Below are positions 34,799 through 43,872 of a stretch of DNA of 64,000 nucleotides, one piece after another. The stretch spans positions 62,001 through 126,000 of the forward strand of contig JANQOX010000023.1 of NCBI GenBank assembly GCA_028285625.1. Direction: 5' to 3'. Position numbers and translations under genes: made by a program. Positions within the stretch are counted from its first letter, which is position 1. Every line of letters starts with the position of its first letter. The notes under the pieces are model-generated. The model made no database searches, had not been told where the DNA came from, and was given only the letters and a program-made list of their open reading frames with translations. This DNA is from Myxococcota bacterium. GTDB lineage: Bacteria > Myxococcota_A > UBA9160 > UBA6930.

Positions 34799-36633
34799 GG
34801 CGCCGCGGACGCCTCGCGCGCACTCAGGCCGTAGCGCACGCGCAGGGCTTCCAGTCGCGCCGAGAGACGCGGGTCCGTTCGCGCCGCGGGGTTTCGGCGG
34901 GCGCGGTCGAGGGTCTCGACGGCCGCGGCGAAGTCGCCGCGTGCCGCCTGCGCCTCGGCCAGCACCGACAAGGCCTCGACGCGCGTGTACTCGTACTGGC
35001 TGCGGTCCGGCCCCGCCGCCTCGTGGGCACTCCGCGCCACGCCCCCGGGATCGCCCGAGTCGAGCATCAGGTTGGCGCCCTGGGCCTCCGCGTGCACTTC
35101 GGGGGCAGGCCGAGCCAGCAGGGCCGCCACGGTCGACTCGACGGACGCGAAGTCGCCGCGTTGCAGGGCCAGCCGGGCGAGCAACAGGCTCGCGTCGGTT
35201 CGTTCGGGCGCGAGCGCCACGATCTGCTCGAGCTCGACCACCGCGGCGGCGAGGTCGCCGCGCTGCATCTCGATCCGGGCCAGCGCGACCCGGGCGCCGA
35301 GCGCGTCGGGTGCGAGGGCCGCCGCCTGGCGATACGCCTCGGCAGCCCGATCCGCCTGGCCGGCCTTCTCGAGGGCCGCGGCGTACTGGAACTGGAGCTC
35401 GCCGTCGCCGGGGAAGGTGCGCGCCAGTGCGCCGCGCATCGGAACCTCGACCCCGTCCAGGTTGAAGGCCAACAGCCCCAGCACCACGAGCGGGCCGGCC
35501 ACCAGCAGCGCCTGGGCACCCTCGCGCAGGCGAGAGAACAGGGGATAGCCGGTGCCCTCGTCGGACACCTCGATCCCGAGGTCCCGTTGGGTCTTGGGCT
35601 GACGGACCTTCCAGATGAAGCCGTCGAAGTAGAAGTGCAGCAGACCCGACGTCGCAGCGAACGCGACGACCAGCGAGACGCCCAGGTGATGGATGCCCAC
35701 GTCGCGAGACAGGTCCATCGCGAGTACCGCGATGAAGCCGTACGTCACGATCACGCCCACGTAGAGCGCCACGCTCGCCGCGTTCGGGCTGCAGAGCAGC
35801 GACAGCATCCGGTTCGACTTGCCGGTGGAGACCAGGCGCTGGTTGTAGCCCCAGGCCACGGCCATGTACTGGATGTCGTGGAACGCCTCGAACGCGGCGA
35901 GGCCGAGCAGCAGGTTGCGACCCAGCAGCGACCAGCAGACCGCGAGGTAGCCGAGGCTCAGCAACAGCGAGGTGATCTTGAGCCAGGACACCGGCTGACC
36001 GCTTCGCGCCTGGCGGACGTGCTGGGCCACCCACGCCACGAAGACCAGCCCGAAGACGCCCAGTGCGACCGCCTGGAGCGTGGGCCCCATGAGTGCGGTC
36101 AGCCCGAAGACGCCGCTGCCCTCGGCCGCGGCCACCACGCGCTCCTGGACGAGTCCGCCGGAGACCAGCACCGCGACGAAGCCCGAGAGGCACATCGCGC
36201 GATCGAGCTTCGGCGTGAGTCCCGCCGGCTCTCCGGCCTTGGCGGCGTAGATGCGCATCACGCCGTAGACCTGCATGAGGCCGTGCCAGATCGCCCAGAC
36301 GAGCGAGACGAAGAGCACCGTCGCCAGCTGGTGCCAGGTGAGCCACCACACGACGCCGAGCACCAGCGGCGGGACCACCAGGAAGCGGAAGCGATAGCGC
36401 GCGAACAGCTCCGGATCGCCGTACGTGCGCAAGAAGCCAGGGAGATGGTGCGCCGTGGAGAGCGTGACCAGCACCGCGGCCGAAACGGCCAGCGCACCGA
36501 AGATCTCGGCCAGGCCGAACAGCGCCGGGAGGATCAGCAGGGGCGCGCCGACGATCAGCGCCAGATCGGTCGGTCGCGAGACGATCCAGGGGCTGCTCGG
36601 AGGTTTGGAAGCAGTCGAAACCGCGGCGGCCAT
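34795..36633 (-). CDS. Histidine-motif polytopic membrane protein with C-terminal TPRs, divergent paralogue 3
   Basis: 612 residues, with the ATG at 36633 chosen because upstream residues are arginine/cysteine rich and unlike the family. The architecture equals paralogues 1, 2 and 4, but overall sequence is far apart. The four motifs remain: STAHHLPGFLRTYGDPE (His62, His63), WHGLMQVYG (His117), FHDIQYMAVAW (His252) and LHFYFDGFIWKVR (His333). About five TPRs fill residues 410-600. This copy shows which residues are truly invariant: one His in each motif, the Gln and Tyr-Gly of motif 2, Gln-Tyr of motif 3, and HFxxDGxIWKxR. A GT39/TMTC-like gene and a sulfatase-fold gene lie upstream on the same strand. 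Confidence 0.85.
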   Translation of the reverse strand: MAAAVSTASKPPSSPWIVSRPTDLALIVGAPLLILPALFGLAEIFGALAVSAAVLVTLSTAHHLPGFLRTYGDPELFARYRFRFLVVPPLVLGVVWWLTWHQLATVLFVSLVWAIWHGLMQVYGVMRIYAAKAGEPAGLTPKLDRAMCLSGFVAVLVSGGLVQERVVAAAEGSGVFGLTALMGPTLQAVALGVFGLVFVAWVAQHVRQARSGQPVSWLKITSLLLSLGYLAVCWSLLGRNLLLGLAAFEAFHDIQYMAVAWGYNQRLVSTGKSNRMLSLLCSPNAASVALYVGVIVTYGFIAVLAMDLSRDVGIHHLGVSLVVAFAATSGLLHFYFDGFIWKVRQPKTQRDLGIEVSDEGTGYPLFSRLREGAQALLVAGPLVVLGLLAFNLDGVEVPMRGALARTFPGDGELQFQYAAALEKAGQADRAAEAYRQAAALAPDALGARVALARIEMQRGDLAAAVVELEQIVALAPERTDASLLLARLALQRGDFASVESTVAALLARPAPEVHAEAQGANLMLDSGDPGGVARSAHEAAGPDRSQYEYTRVEALSVLAEAQAARGDFAAAVETLDRARRNPAARTDPRLSARLEALRVRYGLSAREASAAP

Positions 36634-36848
36634 GGGTCTCCAGCACCTCGTTTGGAGCGTCACCCGCTCCGGGCAGTGCGCTCCTGTCGCCCCGCGGTGC
36701 GTCGGGCGACACGCAACCGTACGCGAGCGCCCGTTCTGGGGCAAACCCCACGCCCTCGGGACCTGGCCAGTCCATCGGCGCGACCCGGGCCCAACCTGAC
36801 CTGCCGGGGACGCGCGGGACAGGAGGTCGCGTGCGGGAGGGACGCCTG

Positions 36849-38549
36849 CTAGGGAGCCCCGCCCGTGGAGAGCGCGCGACGGTGCTCGCGAAGCCGCTCG
36901 TCGTACGGGCCCCCGAGCGCGAGCCCCCGATCGAGTGCCTCACGAGCGGCCGCCTCGTTGCCGAGAAGCGCCTGGCTGAGCGCCACCATGTAGAAGTCCG
37001 GCTGGGTGGGCGTCTCGAGATCGCCCAGCTGGGTCAACCACCATCGCGCCATCTCCTGGAGCAGCGCGTGGAAGCGCGGGTCGTGGCGAACGGGGCGATA
37101 CGCCGCATCGGTGAGCAGCACGTCGAAGCGGTTGTACCCCTGGTCGACCACCGGGCGCAGCTCGGCCACCGTCGTGGCCACGTCGCCCATGGACGCCGCT
37201 TGTCGCGCACGCAGCAGGGCAGCCGACTTGCCCTGGGGGTAGTTGGTCGCGGCGTCGGCCATGAGCATCGCGCGCGACGACCAGAGCCGCGCGCGCCCTC
37301 GCGCCTCGCTCACGAACCAGGGCACGAGCAGCGCCCCGGCCAGGAGCAACGCGGTCGCGAACTGCGGCGCGAGCGCGGGCCGTCCGAGCCGCGCGGTGAG
37401 CCATGCGATGCCGTCGCGTGACGCCAGCATGGCGCCACCGAGCAGCCCCGGAAGCGCGTAGTAGAGGTAGCGGTCGGCCATCGGAAACGGAAACGGAAAG
37501 ATCTGGGAGAGCGGCGCATAGCCGGCTGCCGCCCACGCCCAGAAGACCGCCTCGGGCTTGCGTTGCACGAGCACCTGGATCGAGCGCGCACCGACGGCGA
37601 GCAGCGCCACGCACCCGGCCAGGAACCACGGGTCGCCGAAGCGGTCGACGGGCGACGGGTCGTGGAATGCCGAGGTTCCGAAACCGGTCGCGGCCATCAC
37701 GAAGTACCGCGACACCAGCGCGATCGCGCTGCGCAGCCGGGTGGCCGTGGTCTGCTGCGCGGCCAGGTCGAGGCTGCCCGACGCGTGGCTCTGGAAGATC
37801 CCGTACTCGACCACGAAGAAGCCGACGAGGATCACCAACCAGAGCAGCAGCCAGGGCGCGGCGCGAAACAGCACCGGGTCCGAGGGCTCGCCGCCGCGCG
37901 TGCGGGGCGCCGCGTTCCAGGCCGCGACCGCCACCACCGGCAGCGCGAACGCGGCGATGGGCTTGGCGAGCAGGGCCAACCCGTAGAGCGCCGCACCGAG
38001 GAGCGGCCTGCGCGGGTGGGCCAGGATCGCAGTCAGCGCCAGACACATGGCGGTCGTGGTCTTGAGCTGCGAGATCCAGGCCCCGACCTCGACCGAAGCC
38101 GGGTGCAGCAGGAAGATCGCCGCGGCGAGCAGCGTCGCCCGCGGCCCCAGCCCGAACCGGCGCAGCACCGGGACCAGCAAGACCGTCGCGAGCAGGTGGA
38201 AGAAGAGCTGGACGGCGTGGTGTCCCCGGACGTCCTCCTCGAAGACCTGCCAGGCCAGGGAGTGGATCAACAGCTGCACCGGCGCCCAGTTCTCGATGGC
38301 GCGTGATGCCGGCCCGTCGGGCTCGAGAATGGCCGCCAGGCTCTCCAGCGAGAGCTCGTGCACGTACGGATTGCGCTCGACGTAGTGCTGGTCGTCCGAG
38401 AGGAAGGGCCCGCCCATCGCCGGCGCGTAGACCCAGAGCGCGAGCCCCAGCAGCACCGCGGCAGCCGCGATCGCGACGCCGCGCGAAATCTGCGGCGGAG
38501 TGGACGCCTCGGCCGCCGCGGCCCGGGGCTTGCCGGGCCGTGCGCTCAA
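36849..38549 (-). CDS. TMTC/PMT-like (GT-C) membrane glycosyltransferase
   Basis: 566 residues. A TTG at 38549 overlaps the stop of the upstream gene as TTGA, the best start given the coupling pattern in this window. About ten membrane segments. The first loop is YAPAMGGPFLSDDQHYVERN, the Asp-Asp motif of bacterial O-mannosyl- and TMTC-like GT-C proteins. SVEVGAWISQLKTT and FPFPMADRYLYYALPG are further class features. The C-terminal 110 residues are helical, with a TPR-like end (LSQALLGNEAAAREALDRGL). It should transfer a sugar from polyprenyl phosphate to a periplasmic acceptor. Donor and acceptor are unknown. Confidence 0.8.
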   Translation of the reverse strand: MSARPGKPRAAAAEASTPPQISRGVAIAAAAVLLGLALWVYAPAMGGPFLSDDQHYVERNPYVHELSLESLAAILEPDGPASRAIENWAPVQLLIHSLAWQVFEEDVRGHHAVQLFFHLLATVLLVPVLRRFGLGPRATLLAAAIFLLHPASVEVGAWISQLKTTTAMCLALTAILAHPRRPLLGAALYGLALLAKPIAAFALPVVAVAAWNAAPRTRGGEPSDPVLFRAAPWLLLWLVILVGFFVVEYGIFQSHASGSLDLAAQQTTATRLRSAIALVSRYFVMAATGFGTSAFHDPSPVDRFGDPWFLAGCVALLAVGARSIQVLVQRKPEAVFWAWAAAGYAPLSQIFPFPFPMADRYLYYALPGLLGGAMLASRDGIAWLTARLGRPALAPQFATALLLAGALLVPWFVSEARGRARLWSSRAMLMADAATNYPQGKSAALLRARQAASMGDVATTVAELRPVVDQGYNRFDVLLTDAAYRPVRHDPRFHALLQEMARWWLTQLGDLETPTQPDFYMVALSQALLGNEAAAREALDRGLALGGPYDERLREHRRALSTGGAP

Positions 38550-39997
38550 GGCACGTCCTGGCCGGCGTCTGGCGACGCCGGCGCCTCGTCGGACTCGAGA
38601 TAGCCCAGCCCCTCGAGTGCGCGGCGCGTCTGATCGTCGACGCGAACGCCGGGGCCCTCGCTGGAGCGCTCGGGTTGCGGGACCGTTGCGAGGAACGCAT
38701 CGAGGTCGGCCCGCAGCGCGCGCGCCACCTCGGGCTCGCGGAACGCGCGGTTGTTCGCCTCGCCGGGATCCGCCTCGAGATCGAACAACTGGTGGGCACC
38801 GCGCTCGCGCCACAACAGCTTGTAGCGGTCCCCCACCAGGGCGCGCAGGTCGCCGGGATCTCCCCGCAGCGGAAGCGGGTGCAGCTCGGCCACCACCGGC
38901 TCGCCCGCGCGCTCGGCGCGGCCCTGGATGCCCTCGGGCAGCGGCAGGCCGAGCCCTTCGAGCAGCATCGGCATCACATCGGTTACCTGCACCACGGTGT
39001 CGTCCCGCGTACCGGGCGCGCCCTCCCCTGCTGGTGCCTTCACGATCAGCGGCACGTGGATCTCCTGCTCCCAGAGGCCCCGCCCGTGCACCTTGAGGCC
39101 GTGTTCGCCGAAGAGTTCTCCATGGTCTGCGGTCACCACGATCCAGGTGCGTTCGTAGAGGCCGTGCTCGCGCAGGAAGTCGAGCACGCGGCCGAAGTGG
39201 TGATCCATGGAGCGGATCTCGGCGTCGTAGAGGTCGCGTGCGTCGGCGGGTTCCCGGTCTCCGAAGAGCTCGCGCACGAAGCGTTCGGGCGGAACGTAGG
39301 GCGCATGCGGATCGAAGTAGTTGAGGAAGGTGAGCGTGGGCCCACTCTGACGCGCGAGCCAGGCCAGCGCGCGGTCGGTCACGTCGACGGCAGGCCGGCC
39401 GTTGGCCTCGTCGATGTCCTCGTCGTCCCAGTGGTCGAACCCGGAGTCGAGACCGAAGATGCGCTCGAGCCAGGGGCCGGCCACGAAGCCGCCGGTGGCA
39501 AAGCCGGCCTCGCGAAGCCGCCCGGCCAGCGTCGCCTGGTCCGGGGCGAGGCCCCGGGCCCGGTACTGGGTCAATACCTCCTCGATGCCGTCGATCGCCT
39601 CGGCGAGGATCAGCGGGCCCTCCGGGTCGTAGCGGGCACCGTGCGCGTAGGTGATCTTGCCCGTGAAGAGCGACGCATGTGCGGGCAACGTCCAGCTCGA
39701 CGTCGAGTAGGCGCGGGTGTAGACCGTGGCATCCTTGGCCAGTCGATCGAGATGAGGGCTCGTGTCTCGATCGTGGCCGTACACGCCGAGCCGATCGGGT
39801 CGGGTCGTGTCGAGCGTGACGAGCAGGACGTGGGCGTGATCGCGCAACGAATCAGCCGGCGAAGCCGATCGCTCCCCACCACAACCCGGCACCAGCAGCA
39901 CGAGCGCGGCCAAGACGGCGGCGCACGCGGCGGCCTTCGCCGCAGGCCGCGCCGGGCTGCGGGGCGGCATCCGTCCCGGGGCATTGGTTCGCGGCAT
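38546..39997 (-). CDS. Sulfatase-fold lipoprotein with Thr nucleophile motif TLPAH
   Basis: 483 residues if started at the ATG at 39997; an ATG at 39970 would also keep the signal peptide and leave more room for the divergent promoter. The lipobox is VPGC (Cys39). Core motifs: LLVTLDTTRPDRLGVYG (Asp63), SSWTLPAHASLFTG (Thr103) and TADHGELFGEHG, then a C-terminal FDLEADPGE and GLGYLE. Sulfatases have CxPSR where this has TLPAH, so it is likely a Thr-dependent phosphohydrolase or phosphotransferase. The start codon is only 14 bases from the divergent STT3-like gene. It is coupled by TTGA to the GT-C gene downstream. Confidence 0.85.
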   Translation of the reverse strand: MPRTNAPGRMPPRSPARPAAKAAACAAVLAALVLLVPGCGGERSASPADSLRDHAHVLLVTLDTTRPDRLGVYGHDRDTSPHLDRLAKDATVYTRAYSTSSWTLPAHASLFTGKITYAHGARYDPEGPLILAEAIDGIEEVLTQYRARGLAPDQATLAGRLREAGFATGGFVAGPWLERIFGLDSGFDHWDDEDIDEANGRPAVDVTDRALAWLARQSGPTLTFLNYFDPHAPYVPPERFVRELFGDREPADARDLYDAEIRSMDHHFGRVLDFLREHGLYERTWIVVTADHGELFGEHGLKVHGRGLWEQEIHVPLIVKAPAGEGAPGTRDDTVVQVTDVMPMLLEGLGLPLPEGIQGRAERAGEPVVAELHPLPLRGDPGDLRALVGDRYKLLWRERGAHQLFDLEADPGEANNRAFREPEVARALRADLDAFLATVPQPERSSEGPGVRVDDQTRRALEGLGYLESDEAPASPDAGQDVP

Positions 39998-40011
39998 CGA
40001 CAAGGCCCGAG

Positions 40012-42045
40012 ATGGTAGACGATCGGACGGCTCGAGGACCGCGTTCCGCACGCCCCGTGCACGCGGTCGTCCTGCTGCTCACGGTCTTCGCGCTCGGGCT
40101 CGGCGCGCGGATGCTCCACGACCCGGTGGTGCTGCCGCCGGACGGGGCGTTCCACGCGCCCGACCCCGACGTGCACTACCACCTCCGCCGCATCGAGTGG
40201 ACCGCCGTGCACTACCCGCACGTCCTCGATTTCGATCCCTACCTGAACCACCCCGCCGGCGCGCGCGTGATCTGGCCGGCACCCTTCGACTTCGCGCTCG
40301 CAACGCTCGTGCAACTCACCGGCAACTCCGGCGATCGCCCGGCGAGCGAGCGCCTGCTGGCGCGGGTGCCGCCCGTGCTGGGCGCCCTGGCCGCCTGCGC
40401 CGTGGCGGCCATCGGCTGGCGCCGCTTCGGCGCCACCACGGGCGCCTTCGCCGGGACGATCCTGGCGGTGCTCCCAGCCCACGTGACCTACTCCCACTCG
40501 GGCTACGTGGATCACCACGTGGCGGTCTCGCTGCTCTCGGCCGGGATGCTCGGAGCGGCGCTGGCCCTGGTCGCCCAGCCACCTTCCCGCGAAGGGCGGG
40601 TGCGACCCGTGGCGCTGGGACTCGCCATGGGGGGCCTGGTGGCCCTCTGGCCGGGAGCGCTGCTGCAGGTGGCCTGGCTTCAGGCGCTGCTCACGGTGTT
40701 CGTACTCGGCACCGTCGACCGGTCGCAGGCTTCGCGTCGCGCCGGGCAACTGGCCCTGGCCCATGCGGTCGCGGCGCTGGGGGTCGCACCGCTCGGCCTC
40801 TTCGAGTCCTGGCAACGCTTCGGCAGCTTCACGCCGCTGGTGCTTTCGAACCTGCAGCCGGTCTGGTTCGCGGCCGGCAGTGCAACGTTCGCCGCGTTGG
40901 CCGCGATCTGGCGCGCCGACCGCTTCGAAGCCCGCGGCGCCCGCGTCTCGGTCGCCCTCGGACTGGGTGGGTGCGGCGTCGCGGTGGGCGTGCTCGGCAT
41001 TCCCGACGTCCGGTCCCAGCTCGGCGACGTGGTGGGCTGGTTCGCCGAGACGGAGGCGTTCCTGGGCTACGTGGGCGAGATCCAACCCCTGTTCGCCACG
41101 CCCGGGGCCGCCGCGCGCACCTTCGGCTGGGCCCTCTACGCGACCCCCGCGGCGATGCTCGTCCTCCTGCTCGCGCGACACGCCGATGTCGGGACGCCGG
41201 CCACGCGTCGACTGCTGGTGGGATGGGCCGTGGGCCTGTCGGTGGCGACGCTGCTGCAGCTCCGCTTTCGCAACAGCCTCGCCCCCGCCTTCGCGCTCGT
41301 CTGGGGCGCCGCGCTCCAGGTGGCCCTCGCATCCGCGCTTCGTCACCCGAGCCTTCGCTCCCCCGCGGCGCGGCGCGGACTGGTGGCGACTGCGGTGGCC
41401 GGGATGGTCGTGCTCGCCCTTCCCACGGTCGGCTTCTATCGGCCCTACGTCGCGGCCTGGCAGACCGCACGCGCGGGCGGCACACCGCTGCCCGGTCCCT
41501 GGTTCCACTTCAACCGCGTCCGTCACGACGCGTTCCACTGGCTCGAACGCAACACGCCGGCCACCGCGGGCTACCTGGACGATGGAAGCCCGGCCTACGG
41601 CGTCCTCGCGAGCTGGTCCGATGGCCATGCGGTCAAGTACGTAGGCCGGCGCGCGGTGGTACAGGACAACTTCGGCGACTACGGAGGGGCAGAGAACTTC
41701 GCTGCCGCCGAGCGCTACTTCGCGGCCAGCGACGAGGACGAGGCCCTCGCCATCGCCGAAGGGCTTCGCGCCCGCTACGTCGTGGCGCGTCCCGGGGGTT
41801 CGGGCCACAGCCAGGGGTATGTGCGACGCGCCATGGCGCGCCGTCTGCTCGACCCCGGCGATGGCGAACTCGCGCACCACCGACTCGTTCACGAATCGGC
41901 ACCGTTTCGACTCGGGCCGGCAGGCCCGGCGCAGACGCTGCGCATCTTCGAAGTAGGACGCGGGATCGGCCGCGCGGGAGCGCCCGATTCCGATGGGACT
42001 TCTCCTGCGGAGCCCTCTCCGGAACCCGAGCCTCCGGTATATTGA
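40012..42045 (+). CDS. STT3/PglB-like oligosaccharyltransferase candidate
   Basis: 677 residues, with an ATG start. About thirteen membrane segments, then a soluble C-terminal domain. The first loop has PDPDVHYHLRRIEWT (acidic Asp51/Asp53, as in the STT3 DxD), and a later loop has YSHSGYVDHHVAV, the DHH-type motif of STT3/AglB/PglB enzymes. The soluble domain has ASWSDGHAVKYVGRRAVVQD where PglB has the WWDYG signature; here it reads WSDGH (about residues 534-538). The enzyme class moves an oligosaccharide from a lipid carrier to protein Asn. The changed signature makes the acceptor uncertain. It is followed 56 bases later by paralogue 4. Confidence 0.75.
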   Translation: MVDDRTARGPRSARPVHAVVLLLTVFALGLGARMLHDPVVLPPDGAFHAPDPDVHYHLRRIEWTAVHYPHVLDFDPYLNHPAGARVIWPAPFDFALATLVQLTGNSGDRPASERLLARVPPVLGALAACAVAAIGWRRFGATTGAFAGTILAVLPAHVTYSHSGYVDHHVAVSLLSAGMLGAALALVAQPPSREGRVRPVALGLAMGGLVALWPGALLQVAWLQALLTVFVLGTVDRSQASRRAGQLALAHAVAALGVAPLGLFESWQRFGSFTPLVLSNLQPVWFAAGSATFAALAAIWRADRFEARGARVSVALGLGGCGVAVGVLGIPDVRSQLGDVVGWFAETEAFLGYVGEIQPLFATPGAAARTFGWALYATPAAMLVLLLARHADVGTPATRRLLVGWAVGLSVATLLQLRFRNSLAPAFALVWGAALQVALASALRHPSLRSPAARRGLVATAVAGMVVLALPTVGFYRPYVAAWQTARAGGTPLPGPWFHFNRVRHDAFHWLERNTPATAGYLDDGSPAYGVLASWSDGHAVKYVGRRAVVQDNFGDYGGAENFAAAERYFAASDEDEALAIAEGLRARYVVARPGGSGHSQGYVRRAMARRLLDPGDGELAHHRLVHESAPFRLGPAGPAQTLRIFEVGRGIGRAGAPDSDGTSPAEPSPEPEPPVY

Positions 42046-42101
42046 AGGGCCGTCCAGCCCTGGGGCCCGCGCTCCCGAGAAGGCTGCCGGCGGCGCGTAC
42101 C

Positions 42102-43850
42102 ATGACCCAAGCCACCGCCGGAAACGACAATCGATGGCTGTTCGGGCCCGTCCCCGACCTGCTGCTCGGCTGCGGTCTCGCATACGTGGTGGTCTTTGCG
42201 GTGCAGGCGGCGGCCGGGCCCGCCATGCGCGAAGCACTGCCCTATCACCTCGCGCCCTTCCTCACACTGCTGCTCGGCACGCCGCACTACGGCGCAACGC
42301 TGCTGCGCGTCTACGCGCACGCCCAGGACCGGCAGCGCTACGCCCTGGTGGCCGTCCATGCCACGGTGCTTCTGGCCCTGCTGTTCGCGGCGGGCCTGCA
42401 CGTCGCCTGGCTCGGCTCGTTCCTGATCACGCTCTACTTCTCCTGGAGCCCCTGGCACTACTCGGGCCAGAACTACGGCGTGGCGGTGATGTTCCTGCGC
42501 CGCCGCGGCATCCCGCTCGACCCGCTCACCAAGCGGCTCCTCTACGGCACCTTCCTGCTCTCCTTCGTGCTGGTCTTCCTGTCCTTCCACGGCGTGAGCA
42601 AGGCCACCCACCAGGTCCCCGCGAGCTTCCAGGGCACGATCTACCAGTTCCTCTCCCTCGGAATCCCGGACGGGGTGCGCACCCCGCTCGCGGCGCTCGC
42701 GGCTGCCGGCTACCTCGGCTGCCTGGTGGTGGGCGTGGCACGGCTGCTGCGCATGGCACGGCTCGGCGACCTGGCACCGGCCCTGCTGCTGATCGCGATC
42801 CAGGCGCTGTGGTTCCTGATCCCCGGCGCCGCCGCCTGGTGGCAGACGCTCCGCGGCCTCGATCCCTTCTCGCCGGAGCATCGCGCCTACGCCTTCCTGT
42901 GGGTCGCGACCGGGCACTTCGTCCAGTACCTCTGGATCTCGACGTGGTATAGCCAGGCCACCGATGGCGGCGGGCGCGCGCGCTACCTCATGAAGACGCT
43001 GCTCGCGGGCGCCGCGTTGTGGACGGTGCCCACCATGCTGTTCGCGCCCGGCATGCTCGGCCGACTTCCCTACGACTTCGGCTTGAGCCTGCTGGCCTCG
43101 TCGATGGTCAACCTGCACCACTTCGTCCTCGACGGCGTGATCTGGAAGCTGCGCGACGGTCCGGTGGCGCGGGTGCTGCTGCGACCCGTGCAGGAGGCCC
43201 CGCCCGCGGATCCCGACGGCCGAACAGGGTGGCTTGCCGGCCTCGGCTGGGGCGTCGGCCTCGCGGTCCTGGCCCTGTCCGCGTTCGGCCGGGTCGAGAC
43301 CTACCTGGGGGACCGCGCCGGGGCCCGTGGCGACAGCGCGCGCTTCGCCCAGGCGGCCGAGCGCCGCGTCTGGCTGGGACTCGACAGCCCCCGGACGCGC
43401 GTATCGCTCGCCCACAACGCGGCCCAACGCGGGAACGTGGCCGCCGCCGAAGCGGAACTCGCCAAGAGCCTCGCGCTCTTCCCCACGGCCGAGGCCCACG
43501 TGCGGCGCGGCGAACTCTACGAGCAGAGCGGGCGCCACGAACTCGCCCTCGGCGAGTACCGGGCGGCGCTCACGATCGCGCCCGACGACGCGACGGCCCT
43601 CTACCGGCTGGGTGTGCTGCAGCTCGCCCAGGGCGACGTCGCCGGCGCGCGCGATGCGCTCGAGCGCGCCGCAGCCATCGCACCGGAGAACAAGCTCATC
43701 GCGCTCCAGCTCGAGCGTGCGAGCAAGCCGGGACGGGCCCCGGACGAGACCCGACGATCGAACGCGGAGGCGGACCCGGCTCCGGGCATGGAGGAACTCG
43801 GCCTGCCCGAAGAGACCCCCGATGGACTCGAGGGCCGCTCACCCTACTGA
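42102..43850 (+). CDS. Histidine-motif polytopic membrane protein with C-terminal TPRs, paralogue 4
   Basis: 582 residues, with an ATG start. The same layout as paralogues 1 and 2: N-terminal RWLFGPVPDLLLGCG, and about ten membrane segments. The motifs are TPHYGATLLRVY (His62), SPWHYSGQNYG (His119), GHFVQYLW (His272) and NLHHFVLDGVIWKLR (His339, His340). A further helix near 390 and about four TPRs (430-560) follow, then a polar, acidic tail. It lies in the same unit as the STT3-like gene, the strongest link in the window between this family and lipid-linked oligosaccharides. Function not known. Confidence 0.87.
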   Translation: MTQATAGNDNRWLFGPVPDLLLGCGLAYVVVFAVQAAAGPAMREALPYHLAPFLTLLLGTPHYGATLLRVYAHAQDRQRYALVAVHATVLLALLFAAGLHVAWLGSFLITLYFSWSPWHYSGQNYGVAVMFLRRRGIPLDPLTKRLLYGTFLLSFVLVFLSFHGVSKATHQVPASFQGTIYQFLSLGIPDGVRTPLAALAAAGYLGCLVVGVARLLRMARLGDLAPALLLIAIQALWFLIPGAAAWWQTLRGLDPFSPEHRAYAFLWVATGHFVQYLWISTWYSQATDGGGRARYLMKTLLAGAALWTVPTMLFAPGMLGRLPYDFGLSLLASSMVNLHHFVLDGVIWKLRDGPVARVLLRPVQEAPPADPDGRTGWLAGLGWGVGLAVLALSAFGRVETYLGDRAGARGDSARFAQAAERRVWLGLDSPRTRVSLAHNAAQRGNVAAAEAELAKSLALFPTAEAHVRRGELYEQSGRHELALGEYRAALTIAPDDATALYRLGVLQLAQGDVAGARDALERAAAIAPENKLIALQLERASKPGRAPDETRRSNAEADPAPGMEELGLPEETPDGLEGRSPY

Positions 43851-43872
43851 GCGAACGCTGGCGTCGCCCCGT

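Noticed and set aside
27242-36633. Exosortase among the polytopic proteins
   Set aside because: I looked for the conserved Cys, Arg and His helix motifs of exosortases in each polytopic protein and found none.
36634-36848. A short gene in the gap between paralogue 3 and the TMTC-like gene
   Set aside because: Frames there are Arg/Cys rich with no ribosome-binding site; the upstream extension of paralogue 3 into this gap has no match in its relatives.
32174-36943. Minus-strand open frame of about 1,589 codons opposite a TPR lipoprotein gene
   Set aside because: It runs antisense to a gene with a lipobox, ribosome-binding site and TPR repeats, and across paralogue 3 in another frame. Its sequence is low-complexity and Arg/Gly rich. 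GC-rich DNA produces such shadows.
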